DNA from: Xenorhabdus vietnamensis
GTDB lineage: Bacteria; Pseudomonadota; Gammaproteobacteria; Enterobacterales; Enterobacteriaceae
Direction: 5' to 3'
NCBI RefSeq assembly: GCF_002127535.1
Contig: NZ_MUBJ01000005.1
Coordinates: 62,001 to 126,000 of the forward strand
DNA length: 64,000 nt
In this document: one piece after another, positions 20,240 to 33,337 of the stretch
Numbering within the stretch: position 1 is the first letter of the stretch
Layout of the letters: every line of letters begins with the position of its first letter
Notes under the pieces: generated by a model
Databases searched by the model: none
What the model saw: the letters and a program-made list of their open reading frames with translations, nothing else
What the model was told of the DNA's origin: nothing
Position numbers and translations under genes: made by a program

Positions 20240-21577
20240 ATGGTGCAATTTTACTCCCCAAATCGCCGCTCCGTAAACCGAGGCATTATTTCCGTTACCG
20301 CAGATAATCTTGATGCACAAGGCCAAGGCATTGCCCGCCATCAGGGAAAAACTATCTTCATTCAAGGGTTATTGCCGGGTGAGCAGGCACAGATCCAACT
20401 GACAGAGGAAAAACGCCAATTTGCTAAGGCCAAAGTAGTGAAGAGGCTCTCAGATAGCCAACATCGCGTAGACCCCCACTGCCCACACTTTAAAGTTTGT
20501 GGTGGGTGCCAGCAGCAGCATGTTGCCACTGAGCTGCAGGTTAATACTAAGGCCAGTGTACTGGAACACCTGATCCAGCGGGAGACAGGTATCGGCATCA
20601 GTGCACATCCCATCATTCACAGCCCGGAATATGGTTATCGGCGCAGGGCCAGACTCGGGCTGCAATATCACGCCAAACAACGCACATTATTGATGGGATT
20701 CCGCCAGAGCCAGACCAACGATTTGGTTAACATTAAACACTGCCCTGTTATGCACTCTGAATTGGAACAATTATTGCAGCCGCTGCATCAGTGCCTGAAT
20801 AGTCTGAATGCAGTAAAACGATTGGGGCATGTGGAGTTGGTATTGGCTGACAATGGCCCATTAGCCGTGTTGCGCCACCTTGATTCACTTAAGCATGAAG
20901 ATAAGGAAATACTGCGCACTTTTTCGGTGCAGCACAATGTAGCGATTTATCTGCTTGGTGATGAAAAATCCCTTGAGCCATTGATGGAAGGGCAACCAGC
21001 ACCGTGGTATCAGGTGGGTGGATTGAAACTGATATTCAGCCCCCAAGATTTTATTCAGGTTAATGATGAAGTTAACCAGCAAATGGTGGCCCAAGCACTG
21101 GCTTGGTTGGATTTGCAACCAACTGACAGGGTATTGGATCTGTTTTGTGGCATGGGAAACTTTACCCTGCCGATAGCCACTAAAGTACAGGCAGCGGTCG
21201 GTGTGGAAGGGGTTGCCGCACTGGTAGCGAGTGGGCAATATAACGCCCGGATCAATGAACTTAATAACGTCGATTTTTTTCATGAAAATCTGGAATCAGA
21301 TATTCACCAGCAGCCTTGGGCCGCACAAGGGTTCAATAAAGTGCTGCTGGATCCAGCCCGTGCTGGTGCGGCGGGTGTTATGACACATATTGTAAAACTG
21401 GCCCCCGAAAAAGTGGTTTACGTTTCCTGTAACCCCACGACACTGGCACGGGACAGCAAAGTCTTGTTGGAGGCTGGTTATCATCTAGTCAGTGTGCGGA
21501 TGCTGGATATGTTCCCGCACACAGGCCATCTGGAATCCATGGCTCTGTTCAGCAGTGAACCGATGGATATCGAGTAG
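20240..21577 (+). CDS. rlmD: RlmD, 23S rRNA m5U1939 methyltransferase
   Basis: 445 residues from ATG 20240 ([10 protein letters not shown]), the position that matches E. coli RlmD. N-terminal TRAM domain ([34 protein letters not shown] region), a Fe-S cluster site ([14 protein letters not shown] plus an earlier and a later Cys), then the SAM-binding methyltransferase domain ([16 protein letters not shown]) and the catalytic Cys in [13 protein letters not shown]. It diverges from barA with a 53-bp gap and is 9 bp upstream of relA, so relA may be partly co-transcribed. Confidence 0.96.
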   Translation: MVQFYSPNRRSVNRGIISVTADNLDAQGQGIARHQGKTIFIQGLLPGEQAQIQLTEEKRQFAKAKVVKRLSDSQHRVDPHCPHFKVCGGCQQQHVATELQVNTKASVLEHLIQRETGIGISAHPIIHSPEYGYRRRARLGLQYHAKQRTLLMGFRQSQTNDLVNIKHCPVMHSELEQLLQPLHQCLNSLNAVKRLGHVELVLADNGPLAVLRHLDSLKHEDKEILRTFSVQHNVAIYLLGDEKSLEPLMEGQPAPWYQVGGLKLIFSPQDFIQVNDEVNQQMVAQALAWLDLQPTDRVLDLFCGMGNFTLPIATKVQAAVGVEGVAALVASGQYNARINELNNVDFFHENLESDIHQQPWAAQGFNKVLLDPARAGAAGVMTHIVKLAPEKVVYVSCNPTTLARDSKVLLEAGYHLVSVRMLDMFPHTGHLESMALFSSEPMDIE

Positions 21578-21586
21578 GGAGAAATT

Positions 21587-23824
21587 ATGGTTGCGGTAAG
21601 AAGTGCGCATCTCACACCGGCAGGTGAATTTGCTGTCGATAAGTGGATCGCGAGTTTGAACATCACTAACCCACAATCCAGTGAAAAATTGGTCAAAACC
21701 TGGCAATACTGTCACGAAAAAGTCCAAGGTCACCCCGATGCGGAACTGTTGCTATGGCGCGGTGTGGAAATGGTGGAGATCCTGTCCACATTGAGCATGG
21801 ATAATGACAGTATGCGCGCTGCGCTGCTTTTTCCCATCCTTGATGCCAAGCTACTTGATAGCGAAACAGTGACAGAAACATTTGGTAAAGCGATCACAAA
21901 TCTGGTGAATGGCGTATTGGAAATGGACGCCATTCGCCAACTGAAAGCCACTCATACTGACTCTACGTGTTCGGCGCAGGTTGATAATGTTCGCCGGATG
22001 CTGCTGGCGATGGTGGAAGATTTTCGCTGTGTGATTATCAAGCTGGCAGAACGCATTGCGCACTTGCGCGAAGTGAAGGATGCCAGTGAAGATGAGCGAG
22101 TGCTGGCAGCCAAAGAGTGTTCCAATATCTATGCTCCCCTTGCCAATCGACTGGGAATCGGGCAGCTAAAATGGGAACTGGAGGATTTTTGTTTCCGTTA
22201 CCTGCATCCCGATGAATATAAGAAGATTGCCAAGTTGCTGCATGAGCGCCGAATTGATCGTGAACAATATATCGAAAAATTTGTAACAAAAATTCGTAAT
22301 TACATGCTGAAAGAAGGGATCAGCGTTGAAATATACGGGCGTCCGAAGCACATTTACAGCATTTGGCGCAAAATGCAGAAGAAATCCCTGTCCTTTGATG
22401 AATTATTTGACGTACGTGCTGTGCGGATTGTTGTCGATCGTTTGCAGGATTGCTACGCAGCACTGGGGATAGTACACACTCACTATCGTCATTTGCCGGA
22501 TGAATTCGATGATTACGTTGCCAACCCGAAACCGAATGGTTATCAATCCATTCATACTGTTGTTTTGGGGCCGAGTGGCAAAACCCTTGAAATCCAGATC
22601 CGTACCCGTCAGATGCATGATGATGCGGAACTTGGGGTAGCGGCGCATTGGAAATATAAAGAAGGCACTGTGGTTGGCGGTGGTAAATCCGGCAGTTATG
22701 AAAGTCGTATTGCATGGCTGCGGAAATTGATCGCATGGCAGGAGGAAATGGCGGATACCGGCGAGATGCTGGATGAAGTACGTAGTCAGGTATTTGATGA
22801 TCGTGTTTATGTCTTTACGCCAAAAGGGGATGTTATTGATTTGCCAATTGGCTCCACGCCGTTGGATTTTGCTTATCACATTCACAGCGATGTTGGTCAT
22901 CGCTGCATTGGGGCAAAAATTGGCGGACGTATTGTGCCGTTCAGCTATCAGCTCCAGATGGGCGATCAGATTGAAATCATTACCCAAAAGCAGCCCAATC
23001 CAAGCCGTGACTGGTTGAATCCCAACCTTGGCTATGTGACGACCAGTCGTGGACGCGCAAAAATTCATAACTGGTTCCGCAAGCAAGATCGTGACAAGAA
23101 CATCATTGCTGGCCGCCAAATGCTGGACAATGAGTTGGCACATTTAGGTATTACGGTCAAAGAAGCAGAAAAAGAACTGATCGCCCGTTATAACGTCCAT
23201 TCGTTAGAAGAAGTGCTGGCGGGTATTGGTGTCGGTGATATCCGCATCCATCAGTTAACGAACTTCTTGCAAAACAAATTCAACAAAACTACAGCAGAAG
23301 AAGAGGATCGCGAAGCGCTTCGCAATCTGGAGAACAAAACCTATACACCACGCAGTACAAGTAAAGATAATGGTCGTATTGTCGTAGAAGGGGTTGGCAA
23401 CTTAATGCACCATATTGCCCGTTGCTGTCAGCCTATTCCTGGTGATGAAATCATTGGATTTATTACACGTGGGCGGGGAATTTCCATCCACAGTGCTGAT
23501 TGTGATCAGCTGGCGGAACTCGAAGCCAGTTCACCGGAACGGATAGTTGATGCAGTATGGGGAGAAAGTTATTCCAGTGGCTATTCGCTTGTGGTACGGG
23601 TTCTTGCCAATGACCGCAGTGGATTATTGCGTGATATCACGACTATCCTCGCCAATGAAAAAGTCAATGTGTTGGGCGTCAGTAGCCGCAGTGATGTCAA
23701 ACAACAGCTTGCAACCATTGATATGAACATTGAGATTTATAACTTGCAAGTGCTCGGTCGGGTATTGGCGAAACTCAATCAGTTACCTGATGTCATTGAA
23801 GCCAGACGTTTGCACGGTAATTGA
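21587..23824 (+). CDS. relA: RelA, (p)ppGpp synthetase I
   Basis: 745 residues (E. coli 744). RelA binds stalled ribosomes carrying uncharged tRNA and makes ppGpp from ATP and GTP/GDP. Order: a degenerate, inactive HD hydrolase domain (about 30-190), the synthetase domain (GRPKHIYSIWRKM, PNGYQSIHTVVLGP), TGS (VFTPKGDVIDLPIGSTPLDF), the zinc-finger region (HHIARCCQPIPGDEI) and C-terminal ACT (LVVRVLANDRSGLL). GGGAG precedes the ATG. The partner DksA is encoded at 3.6-4.1 kb. Confidence 0.97.
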   Translation: MVAVRSAHLTPAGEFAVDKWIASLNITNPQSSEKLVKTWQYCHEKVQGHPDAELLLWRGVEMVEILSTLSMDNDSMRAALLFPILDAKLLDSETVTETFGKAITNLVNGVLEMDAIRQLKATHTDSTCSAQVDNVRRMLLAMVEDFRCVIIKLAERIAHLREVKDASEDERVLAAKECSNIYAPLANRLGIGQLKWELEDFCFRYLHPDEYKKIAKLLHERRIDREQYIEKFVTKIRNYMLKEGISVEIYGRPKHIYSIWRKMQKKSLSFDELFDVRAVRIVVDRLQDCYAALGIVHTHYRHLPDEFDDYVANPKPNGYQSIHTVVLGPSGKTLEIQIRTRQMHDDAELGVAAHWKYKEGTVVGGGKSGSYESRIAWLRKLIAWQEEMADTGEMLDEVRSQVFDDRVYVFTPKGDVIDLPIGSTPLDFAYHIHSDVGHRCIGAKIGGRIVPFSYQLQMGDQIEIITQKQPNPSRDWLNPNLGYVTTSRGRAKIHNWFRKQDRDKNIIAGRQMLDNELAHLGITVKEAEKELIARYNVHSLEEVLAGIGVGDIRIHQLTNFLQNKFNKTTAEEEDREALRNLENKTYTPRSTSKDNGRIVVEGVGNLMHHIARCCQPIPGDEIIGFITRGRGISIHSADCDQLAELEASSPERIVDAVWGESYSSGYSLVVRVLANDRSGLLRDITTILANEKVNVLGVSSRSDVKQQLATIDMNIEIYNLQVLGRVLAKLNQLPDVIEARRLHGN

Positions 23825-23847
23825 TTAAAATAATAGTTAATTAAAGT

Positions 23848-24648
23848 ATGAATAAGATGAAATCTATCTCTATTGGACGATTGAAGGGGATTATGGCGCA
23901 GTTGCGCCATCCCCAGAACGGCTGTCCTTGGGACAAAATACAAACCTCCGCGACGATTGCTCCTTATACGCTGGAAGAAACCTATGAAGTCCTTGATGCG
24001 ATTGAGCGCAATGATGCTAGCGCCCTGAAAGAAGAATTGGGGGATCTGCTGTTTCATATCGTGTTTTACGCCCATATGGCTGAAGAACAGCAACAATTCG
24101 ATTTTGATGATATCTGTGAAGCGGTATGTGACAAACTGGAGCGCCGCCATCCCCATATCTTCAATCAACAAGCAGGTATTAACAGCGAAGAGGCGATAGG
24201 AAGCTGGGAACAACGCAAAGCTGCGGAAAGGGCAGAAAAAGATCAGCATTCAGTGCTGGATGATATTCCTGTCAGCCTACCGGCTCTGATGAAAGCCTAT
24301 AAGATCCAGAAGCGCTGTGCTTCGGTGGGTTTTGATTGGGATACACTCGGGCCAGTGCTGGATAAAGTCTACGAAGAAATTGATGAAGTAATGGACGAAG
24401 CGAAGCAGGCGGTGGTGGATAAAGACCGACTGGAAGAAGAAGTGGGTGATTTGCTGTTTTCAGTGGTGAATTTATCCCGTCATTTGGGGCATAAACCGGA
24501 AATGGCACTACAAAAAGCCTGCCAAAAATTTGAAAACCGTTTCCGCAACGTCGAAAAACTGATCCTGAGCAAAGGATTGTCATTGGAAGCGGCTACACTG
24601 GATGACATGGAAGAAATGTGGCAGCGGGTGAAAAATCAGAAGGTATAG
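23848..24648 (+). CDS. mazG: MazG, nucleoside triphosphate pyrophosphohydrolase
   Basis: 266 residues. Two MazG repeats are visible, each with an EExxE-type metal site: TLEETYEVLDAIERND with KEELGDLLFHIVF, then VYEEIDEVMDEA with LEEEVGDLLFSVVNL. It hydrolyses NTPs and dNTPs to the monophosphate and in E. coli lowers ppGpp. In E. coli the mazEF toxin-antitoxin genes lie between relA and mazG; here the gap is only 23 bp. Confidence 0.95.
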   Translation: MNKMKSISIGRLKGIMAQLRHPQNGCPWDKIQTSATIAPYTLEETYEVLDAIERNDASALKEELGDLLFHIVFYAHMAEEQQQFDFDDICEAVCDKLERRHPHIFNQQAGINSEEAIGSWEQRKAAERAEKDQHSVLDDIPVSLPALMKAYKIQKRCASVGFDWDTLGPVLDKVYEEIDEVMDEAKQAVVDKDRLEEEVGDLLFSVVNLSRHLGHKPEMALQKACQKFENRFRNVEKLILSKGLSLEAATLDDMEEMWQRVKNQKV

Positions 24649-24824
24649 AACTGCAATCACGCAAAAATATACGGAAATAGAGAAAAGGATGTCAATTAAA
24701 TGGCTGAATAACCTAAGTTGTGTGAAAAAATTTCATACTAATAACCCAATGAATTTAAAGAGAAAGAAGTATGGTTTTTTCTGGGGGGTGCTGATTATGT
24801 GGCACCTTACCCTGTTTAGATGGT

Positions 24825-26546
<1,722 letters not shown>

Positions 26547-26553
26547 GATATGG

Positions 26554-27934
<1,381 letters not shown>

Positions 27935-27976
27935 TTGTTGGCTGCTTCCTCTAAAAAATAAATATTTTTTATGTTT

Positions 27977-28008
27977 AGGCGAAAGAGAGTATTTTCTTTC
28001 GCCTTTTT
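27977..28008 (+). terminator. eno intrinsic terminator
   Basis: GGCGAAAGA pairs with TCTTTCGCC across an 8-nt loop, followed directly by TTTTT. It is 43 bp after the eno stop. Confidence 0.9.
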
Positions 28009-28287
28009 AATAAAATAAAGTTTTATTTTCAATGGTGATTATTTTCACTGCAACAGTGTGAAAATGTGATATGACAACAGAAATTCTGTTCCTTTTCTGA
28101 ACCATTCTTTAATAAATTAATAAATCACACGTATTAGATCCCAAAATTATGTAACTCATATTTGATTCCTTGTTGATACTCCTTATTATTTCACATGTAA
28201 TGTAATTCTTTAACATTTATAGCAATGATTCATTAATTATTCTTTTTTACATTACAGTGTTATGTTTCATTGTCTTACGGAGTCTTC
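28009..28287. promoter_or_regulatory. Upstream region of the DASS gene with two inverted repeats
   Basis: ATTTTCAC (28041-28048) and GTGAAAAT (28058-28065) form one inverted repeat; AACAGAAATTCTGTT (28076-28090) is a 15-bp palindrome. Both lie about 200 bp upstream of the transporter start and are candidate operators. No gene is seen in this gap. Confidence 0.4.
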
Positions 28288-29673
28288 ATGGACGCTTCTG
28301 AATCTTTAACTCCAGCGATTGGGCCTATTTCCTCAAATAAAAGAGGCTTAATTATTCTCGCGCTGGATATTATCTTGCTTGTAGCATTGCTTAAGTTTTT
28401 GCCTTATGGAGAAAAAGCAAATGCAGGATTGGCATTGATGGCATTTGTTGCCGTGTTATGGTTAACAGAAGCCATTCACGTCACTATAACTGCACTGTGT
28501 ATTCCTATCCTGGCTGTTGGTATGGGATTAATGAATACCGGTGACGCGCTGAAATCTTTCGCAAATCCGATAATCTTTCTATTCTTTGGTGGCTTTGCTC
28601 TGGCAACGGCGCTACACATCCAAGGCTTGGACAGGTTGATAGCTAACCGTTTGCTGATGATTGCCCGTGGGCGTTTGTCTGTGGCGGTATTACTGGTATT
28701 TGGTATTACTGCGCTACTTTCCATGTGGATCAGCAATACTGCAACTGCAGCAATGATGCTGCCACTCATCCTCGGTATTCTGGCAAATCTGGATATTCGT
28801 ACTGAACGCAATACCTTTGTATTTGTACTGTTAGGCGTTGCATACAGTGCCAGTATTGGTGGTTTGGGGACGTTGGTAGGCAGCCCGCCAAATGCCATTG
28901 CTGCCGCACAGCTGGGCATGGATTTCTTTACATGGATGAAGTACGGCGTGCCAATGGTGATTATTTTGTTGCCTGTTATGGTTGGGACAATGTACATCAT
29001 GTTGCGTCCAAATCTAAATCACAAATTTGATCTGGAATTGGAACATTTGGAATGGAATGGTAAGCGTGTTATTGCCATGGGTATTTTCCTGTCAACAGTG
29101 ATATGTTGGATTTTCAGTTCATTGATCAGTGATGCTCTGGGTGGTGTCAAAGAGCTCGATACGATTATTGCAGTGAGCGCAGCGATTCTGATTGGTATCA
29201 CGGGTGTAGCAACATGGTCACAGATTCAAAATAATACTGAATGGGGCGTGTTGATGCTATTCGGTGGTGGCCTGACACTGAGTGCTGTATTGAAAAATTC
29301 TGGTGCCAGTGAAGTTATGGCGAATGGCATGGCCACAGCTTTTGGTGCAAGTCCTTGGTTTGTGATCATCATTGCGGTTACTGCGTTTATTATCCTGCTG
29401 ACAGAATTCACCAGTAACACCGCGAGCGCTGCGTTACTGGTGCCTATTTTTGCCACAGTTGCAGAAGCTCTGGGAATGCCAGTCATGGCTTTAACCATGA
29501 TAATTGGTATCGGTGCATCTTGTGCATTTATGTTGCCTGTAGCAACCCCACCTAACGCGATTGTCTATGGCTCCGGCTATATCAAACAAATAGAAATGGT
29601 CAAAGTGGGTATGGTGCTGAACGTGGCATGTATTGCCATTATTTCTGTGGTTGCCTGGTTTTTCTGGATGTAA
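28288..29673 (+). CDS. DASS (SLC13) family anion:sodium symporter
   Basis: 461 residues, inner membrane, about 11-12 hydrophobic segments. Both DASS hairpin signatures with the SNT motif are present: ISNTATAAMMLPL in the first half and TSNTASAALLVPIFA in the second, each followed by a PPNAI motif (GSPPNAIAAAQ, ATPPNAIVYG). The family imports di- or tricarboxylates, sometimes sulfate, with sodium; substrate is not readable. Start chosen at ATG 28288, with GGAG 6 nt upstream, over a TTG at 28270. Another C4-dicarboxylate carrier, DctA, lies 2 kb away. Confidence 0.88.
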   Translation: MDASESLTPAIGPISSNKRGLIILALDIILLVALLKFLPYGEKANAGLALMAFVAVLWLTEAIHVTITALCIPILAVGMGLMNTGDALKSFANPIIFLFFGGFALATALHIQGLDRLIANRLLMIARGRLSVAVLLVFGITALLSMWISNTATAAMMLPLILGILANLDIRTERNTFVFVLLGVAYSASIGGLGTLVGSPPNAIAAAQLGMDFFTWMKYGVPMVIILLPVMVGTMYIMLRPNLNHKFDLELEHLEWNGKRVIAMGIFLSTVICWIFSSLISDALGGVKELDTIIAVSAAILIGITGVATWSQIQNNTEWGVLMLFGGGLTLSAVLKNSGASEVMANGMATAFGASPWFVIIIAVTAFIILLTEFTSNTASAALLVPIFATVAEALGMPVMALTMIIGIGASCAFMLPVATPPNAIVYGSGYIKQIEMVKVGMVLNVACIAIISVVAWFFWM

Positions 29674-29696
29674 TAATTGGAATAAAATCATGTGAT

Positions 29697-29730
29697 AATC
29701 GCCACCTACAAGGGTGGCGATTGTTTTTTT
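29697..29730. terminator. Terminator between the DASS gene and the aldehyde dehydrogenase gene
   Basis: AATCGCCACC (29697-29706) and GGTGGCGATT (29713-29722) form a perfect 10-bp stem with a 6-nt loop, followed by GTTTTTTT on the plus strand. Its end touches the stop codon of the convergent aldehyde dehydrogenase gene. Confidence 0.9.
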
Positions 29731-31213
29731 AGTCTTCTTTAGTGCTGATATAGATGTTTTTCACTTCAGTATAAGCATCCAACATCATCTTGTGAGTTTC
29801 ACGCCCAAGCCCTGATTTTTTATAGCCACCGAAAGGAGCATGAGCTGGTAGCTCGTGGTAGGTATTAATCCACATACGGCCTGTTTTTACCTCTTTTGCT
29901 ACACGCAGAGCACGATTAATATCTTGCGTCCATACGGCCCCTGCCAGACCATATTCGGAATCATTGGCCATTTCGATGACCTCTTCTTCACTGTCGAATG
30001 GAATGACACATAAAACGGGCCCAAAAATCTCCTCCTGCGCAACCCGCATATTATTGGTCACATTGGTAACAATTGTCGGCTGGATAAAGAAACCATCATC
30101 ATATCCCGTTCCTGTCATGAGTTTTCCGCCGGTCAGGATGGTTGCACCTTCCTGTTTGGCAAGGTTGATGTAACCCAAAATAGTATTCATCTGCTCTTCA
30201 CTAACTTGGCTGCCCATTTCTGTTTCTACCAACATAGGATCACCGACCTTGACGGATTCAAATACGGTTTTCAGTGATTTCAGAAATTCATCATGAATAT
30301 CTTTATGTAGGAACAGACGGGCACCGGATTCACAGGCTTGCCCTTGATTCAGCAAAATAGCGTTAGCTGCATATTTGATTGCCTTTTTCATATTGGCATC
30401 AGGGAAGACAATATTGGCAGATTTACCGCCCAATTCCAGAGTTGCAGGAATGAGTCTTTTCGCTGCTGCTGCGGCAACGTTGTAGCCGATTTCAGTTGAG
30501 CCAGTAAAGGCTACCTTGTCAATGCCGTCATGGTCGAGGATCGCTTGGCCCACAACTGAACCACGCCCCGTGACAATATTGACAACGCCCGCTGGCAGAA
30601 CCTGATTCATGATACGTCCCAATTCAAGCAGAGTTATTGGGGTCAGGCTTGCCGGATTGATGACAATAGTATTACCGGCGGCAAGAGCAGGTGCGAGTTT
30701 CCAGGCCGCCATCAATAACGGGAAATTCCATGGGATAATCTGACCTACCACACCAATGGGTTCTCTGATTACTAAGCTCAGAGTGTCGTTGTCAATAACA
30801 TCACTGGCATCGGAATGAGCACGGATAACCCCGGCAAAATAGCGGAAGTGATCTACAGAAAAAGGAATATCAAAATTACGGCACAGTGCCTGAGTTTTAC
30901 CACCATCTAGTGTTTCAAGAACGATAAAGCGTTCAGCTTCTGCTTCCAGTAGGTCAGCAATTTTCAGTAATAGGGATTGTCTTTCGACTGCTGAGGTTTT
31001 ACTCCAGGCTGGTAGGGCTTTTTGGGCAGCTTTGACGGCAAGTTCAACATCTTCGGCATTACCTGCTACATATTCTGTCAGAAATTCACTTGTTGCAGGG
31101 TTGTAGCTTTGGAGCGTATTTTTTGAAACGCTATCAACCCATTCACCATTAATCAACATCTTATAAGATTTAGAGGGTAACAATTCTTCGGCAATATCAT
31201 GTAGCTTTTTCAT
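29729..31213 (-). CDS. NAD(P)-dependent aldehyde dehydrogenase
   Basis: 494 residues, family length. Seen: IIPWNFPL, LELGGKSANIV with the general-base Glu, NQGQACESGARLF with the nucleophile Cys, and EEIFGPVL near the C-terminus. It oxidises an aldehyde to the acid; the substrate is unknown, the closest overall pattern being AldB/AcoD-type acetaldehyde dehydrogenases. One oddity: the usual Lys that starts the KPAE/KPAS cofactor-binding motif is Asn here (VINPAS; codon AAT). GGAG precedes the ATG. Single-gene unit; an inverted repeat lies about 45 bp upstream. Confidence 0.92.
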   Translation of the reverse strand: MKKLHDIAEELLPSKSYKMLINGEWVDSVSKNTLQSYNPATSEFLTEYVAGNAEDVELAVKAAQKALPAWSKTSAVERQSLLLKIADLLEAEAERFIVLETLDGGKTQALCRNFDIPFSVDHFRYFAGVIRAHSDASDVIDNDTLSLVIREPIGVVGQIIPWNFPLLMAAWKLAPALAAGNTIVINPASLTPITLLELGRIMNQVLPAGVVNIVTGRGSVVGQAILDHDGIDKVAFTGSTEIGYNVAAAAAKRLIPATLELGGKSANIVFPDANMKKAIKYAANAILLNQGQACESGARLFLHKDIHDEFLKSLKTVFESVKVGDPMLVETEMGSQVSEEQMNTILGYINLAKQEGATILTGGKLMTGTGYDDGFFIQPTIVTNVTNNMRVAQEEIFGPVLCVIPFDSEEEVIEMANDSEYGLAGAVWTQDINRALRVAKEVKTGRMWINTYHELPAHAPFGGYKKSGLGRETHKMMLDAYTEVKNIYISTKED

Positions 31214-31255
31214 TATATTCTCCAGATACTTAGATTTTAGGTATACTAGGACATA

Positions 31256-31279
31256 TAATCTGAAGTGATTATCAGATTA
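31256..31279 (-). promoter_or_regulatory. Inverted repeat upstream of the aldehyde dehydrogenase gene
   Basis: TAATCTGA (31256-31263) and TCAGATTA (31272-31279) are perfect 8-bp arms separated by 8 bp, centred 55 bp upstream of the start codon. Its position suits an operator for a dimeric regulator; the regulator is unknown. Confidence 0.45.
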
Positions 31280-31545
31280 ATTCTTAATTTTCCACAAAAT
31301 TTAAATAAAATATAATAGATCCATATTAATAAATATAAACCTTAATCATGTAAATGAGTAGTGTGAAAATTTTTTCGTTGCATTTAATTTTTTTCTATCG
31401 GTATTTTTTATAAAAACAATAACTTAATATTATGGTTTTTTTTGTTTATTGGTTAACTCTTTCCAATGTGTTTTTTAACAGAGTGAATTTATTTGCTTTT
31501 TTATTGAAGCGGATATGTAAGTTAGAGTGGTATTTTCAGGGAGCG

Positions 31546-31577
31546 TATATTCCTCCTTTTATAAAAGGAGGAATATA
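31546..31577 (-). terminator. 32-bp perfect palindrome downstream of dctA
   Basis: The half-site TATATTCCTCCTTTTA is followed immediately by its exact reverse complement. It lies 23 bp past the dctA stop codon, so an RNA hairpin ending dctA mRNA is the likeliest role. A perfect palindrome with no spacer could also be a protein site. Confidence 0.6.
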
Positions 31578-31600
31578 TTATTTTCTATAGGTAATGTTAC

Positions 31601-32902
31601 TTATTTATTTGATGTTTTTTCTAGCGAGGTTTGAATATCACCATTTAATGCTTGATACATTTTTTCTTTATCCAGAGCATTTTCCCAGCGAGCCACAACA
31701 ATACTGGCACAAGCATTGCCGACTAGATTTGTCAAAGCACGGCATTCAGACATAAATCTATCAATACCTAAAATAAGAGCCATGCCTGCTACAGGTATGC
31801 TGGGAACTACAGATAAGGTAGCAGCTAGCGTAATAAAACCTGCTCCTGTTACACCTGCCGCTCCTTTTGAACTGATCATAGCAACTAATAGTAAAGTAAT
31901 TTGCTCAGTAAGACTCAGTTCAATACCGGTTGCTTGGGCGATAAATAATGCAGCCATCGTCATATAAATATTAGTGCCATCAAGATTAAATGAGTAACCT
32001 GTTGGAATAACCAGGCCAACAACCGATTTTTCACAGCCAACATTTTCCATTTTCTTCATTAAGCTAGGTAATGCTGCTTCAGAGGATGATGTTCCCAAAA
32101 CCAACCAAAGTTCATCTTTAATGTATTTGATTAGTTGAATGATGGAAAACCCATTATATTTAGCAACGCCTCCTAGAATAATAAGAACAAAAAGTAATGA
32201 TGTAATATAAAAAGTTACTATTAACATCATTAAATTCCCAATTGATGAAATACCATATTTACCTATGGTAAATGCCATTGCCCCTAATGCACCAATAGGT
32301 GCTAATTTCATTAAAATCCCGACCATTTTAAAGACAGGTTCCGAGAAGTTTTGTAAAAAAACTAAAATAGGCTCTCCTTTTTTCCCTGTTGCGGCTAAAG
32401 CAACACCAAAAATAACGGAGATAAACAGAACTTGGAGAATATTGCCATTCACAAGTGGACTAACAACGGTTTCAGGTATGATATTCATGAGAAAACCAAC
32501 GATGGATGATTCATGAGCTTTCTCCACATAACCGGCAACTTTGCTACTATCTAATGAATCAGGAGAGATATTCAAACCATCACCGGGGCGGATAATATTG
32601 GAGACAATTAAACCAATAAATAAAGCAAGAGTTGAAAATGTTAAAAAATATAGCATTGCCTTTCCTACAACACTGCCAACCATTTTCATATTATTCATTC
32701 CGGCTATTCCTGTGACTACCGTCAAAAAAATAACAGGTGCAATGATCATTTTTACAATTTTAATAAATGCGTCACCTAGTGGTTTTAACGACTCACCAAA
32801 ATCAGGATAAAAATGACCAAGAGCTATACCCAATAATATGGCAAATATAACTTGGATATAGAGGATCTGGTATAAAGGCTTTTTATTTAGAGTGTTAGAC
32901 AT
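31601..32902 (-). CDS. dctA: DctA, C4-dicarboxylate:proton/sodium symporter
   Basis: 433 residues (E. coli 428). Inner-membrane glutamate-transporter fold for uptake of succinate, fumarate and malate. Seen: [37 protein letters not shown], the serine-rich hairpin [29 protein letters not shown], the second hairpin [14 protein letters not shown] and [20 protein letters not shown] precedes the ATG. No dcuSR or dctBD regulators are adjacent. E. coli dctA sits elsewhere. Confidence 0.93.
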   Translation of the reverse strand: MSNTLNKKPLYQILYIQVIFAILLGIALGHFYPDFGESLKPLGDAFIKIVKMIIAPVIFLTVVTGIAGMNNMKMVGSVVGKAMLYFLTFSTLALFIGLIVSNIIRPGDGLNISPDSLDSSKVAGYVEKAHESSIVGFLMNIIPETVVSPLVNGNILQVLFISVIFGVALAATGKKGEPILVFLQNFSEPVFKMVGILMKLAPIGALGAMAFTIGKYGISSIGNLMMLIVTFYITSLLFVLIILGGVAKYNGFSIIQLIKYIKDELWLVLGTSSSEAALPSLMKKMENVGCEKSVVGLVIPTGYSFNLDGTNIYMTMAALFIAQATGIELSLTEQITLLLVAMISSKGAAGVTGAGFITLAATLSVVPSIPVAGMALILGIDRFMSECRALTNLVGNACASIVVARWENALDKEKMYQALNGDIQTSLEKTSNK

Positions 32903-33337
32903 AGAGATTCCTGTTTTTAATTTACAATGTTATTATTATCATTAGTGATTTCTTCATTTTTTATAAAATGATTTAAAGCCTCTCTTTGTTTAGAACATGG
33001 TAATGTTCCCTATAATAATGAGATGAGTTTTTATTATTATTATGGAGGAGGTTTTCCTGCAATAAGATTAACGTTAAAACCACTTGGTTTTTTAAAAATT
33101 CTCAATATTATAAACTCAATAAATATTTTTTTATATAAAATATTACATAGTGAATTAATATTTAATAGTATTTATTTATGATTTTACAGTGAAAATATGA
33201 ATTATTTTTTGTCATTTTCGATGGTAATAAAATCGATGGAGGAGTGAAAGAGTGTCTAGCATTTTGAGAATTTATAGAATCTGGTTAGATTGATAAATAC
33301 CCATTCGAAAACGAATGGGTTTTATTTAGAAGAATAA
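32903..33337. other. 435-bp gap upstream of dctA
   Basis: Very AT-rich, no gene seen. A hairpin near its right end is listed separately. It must hold the dctA promoter, but I could not fix one. Confidence 0.5.
33300..33328. terminator. Hairpin downstream of the binding-protein gene
   Basis: ACCCATTCG and CGAATGGGT form a perfect 9-bp stem with an AAAA loop, followed by TTTATTT on the plus strand and ATTTATC on the minus strand. It lies 10 bp past the stop of the minus-strand gene. Confidence 0.75.

Larger units (their letters stand above)
31214..31600. other. 387-bp AT-rich gap between aldehyde dehydrogenase and dctA genes
   Basis: No gene found. It contains an inverted repeat near the aldehyde dehydrogenase start and a 32-bp palindrome near the dctA end, both listed separately; the rest is AT-rich without evident structure. 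Confidence 0.6.

Noticed and set aside
22403-23143. 246-codon open frame opposite relA
   Set aside because: Lies wholly inside the relA coding sequence on the other strand with no ribosome site or family match.
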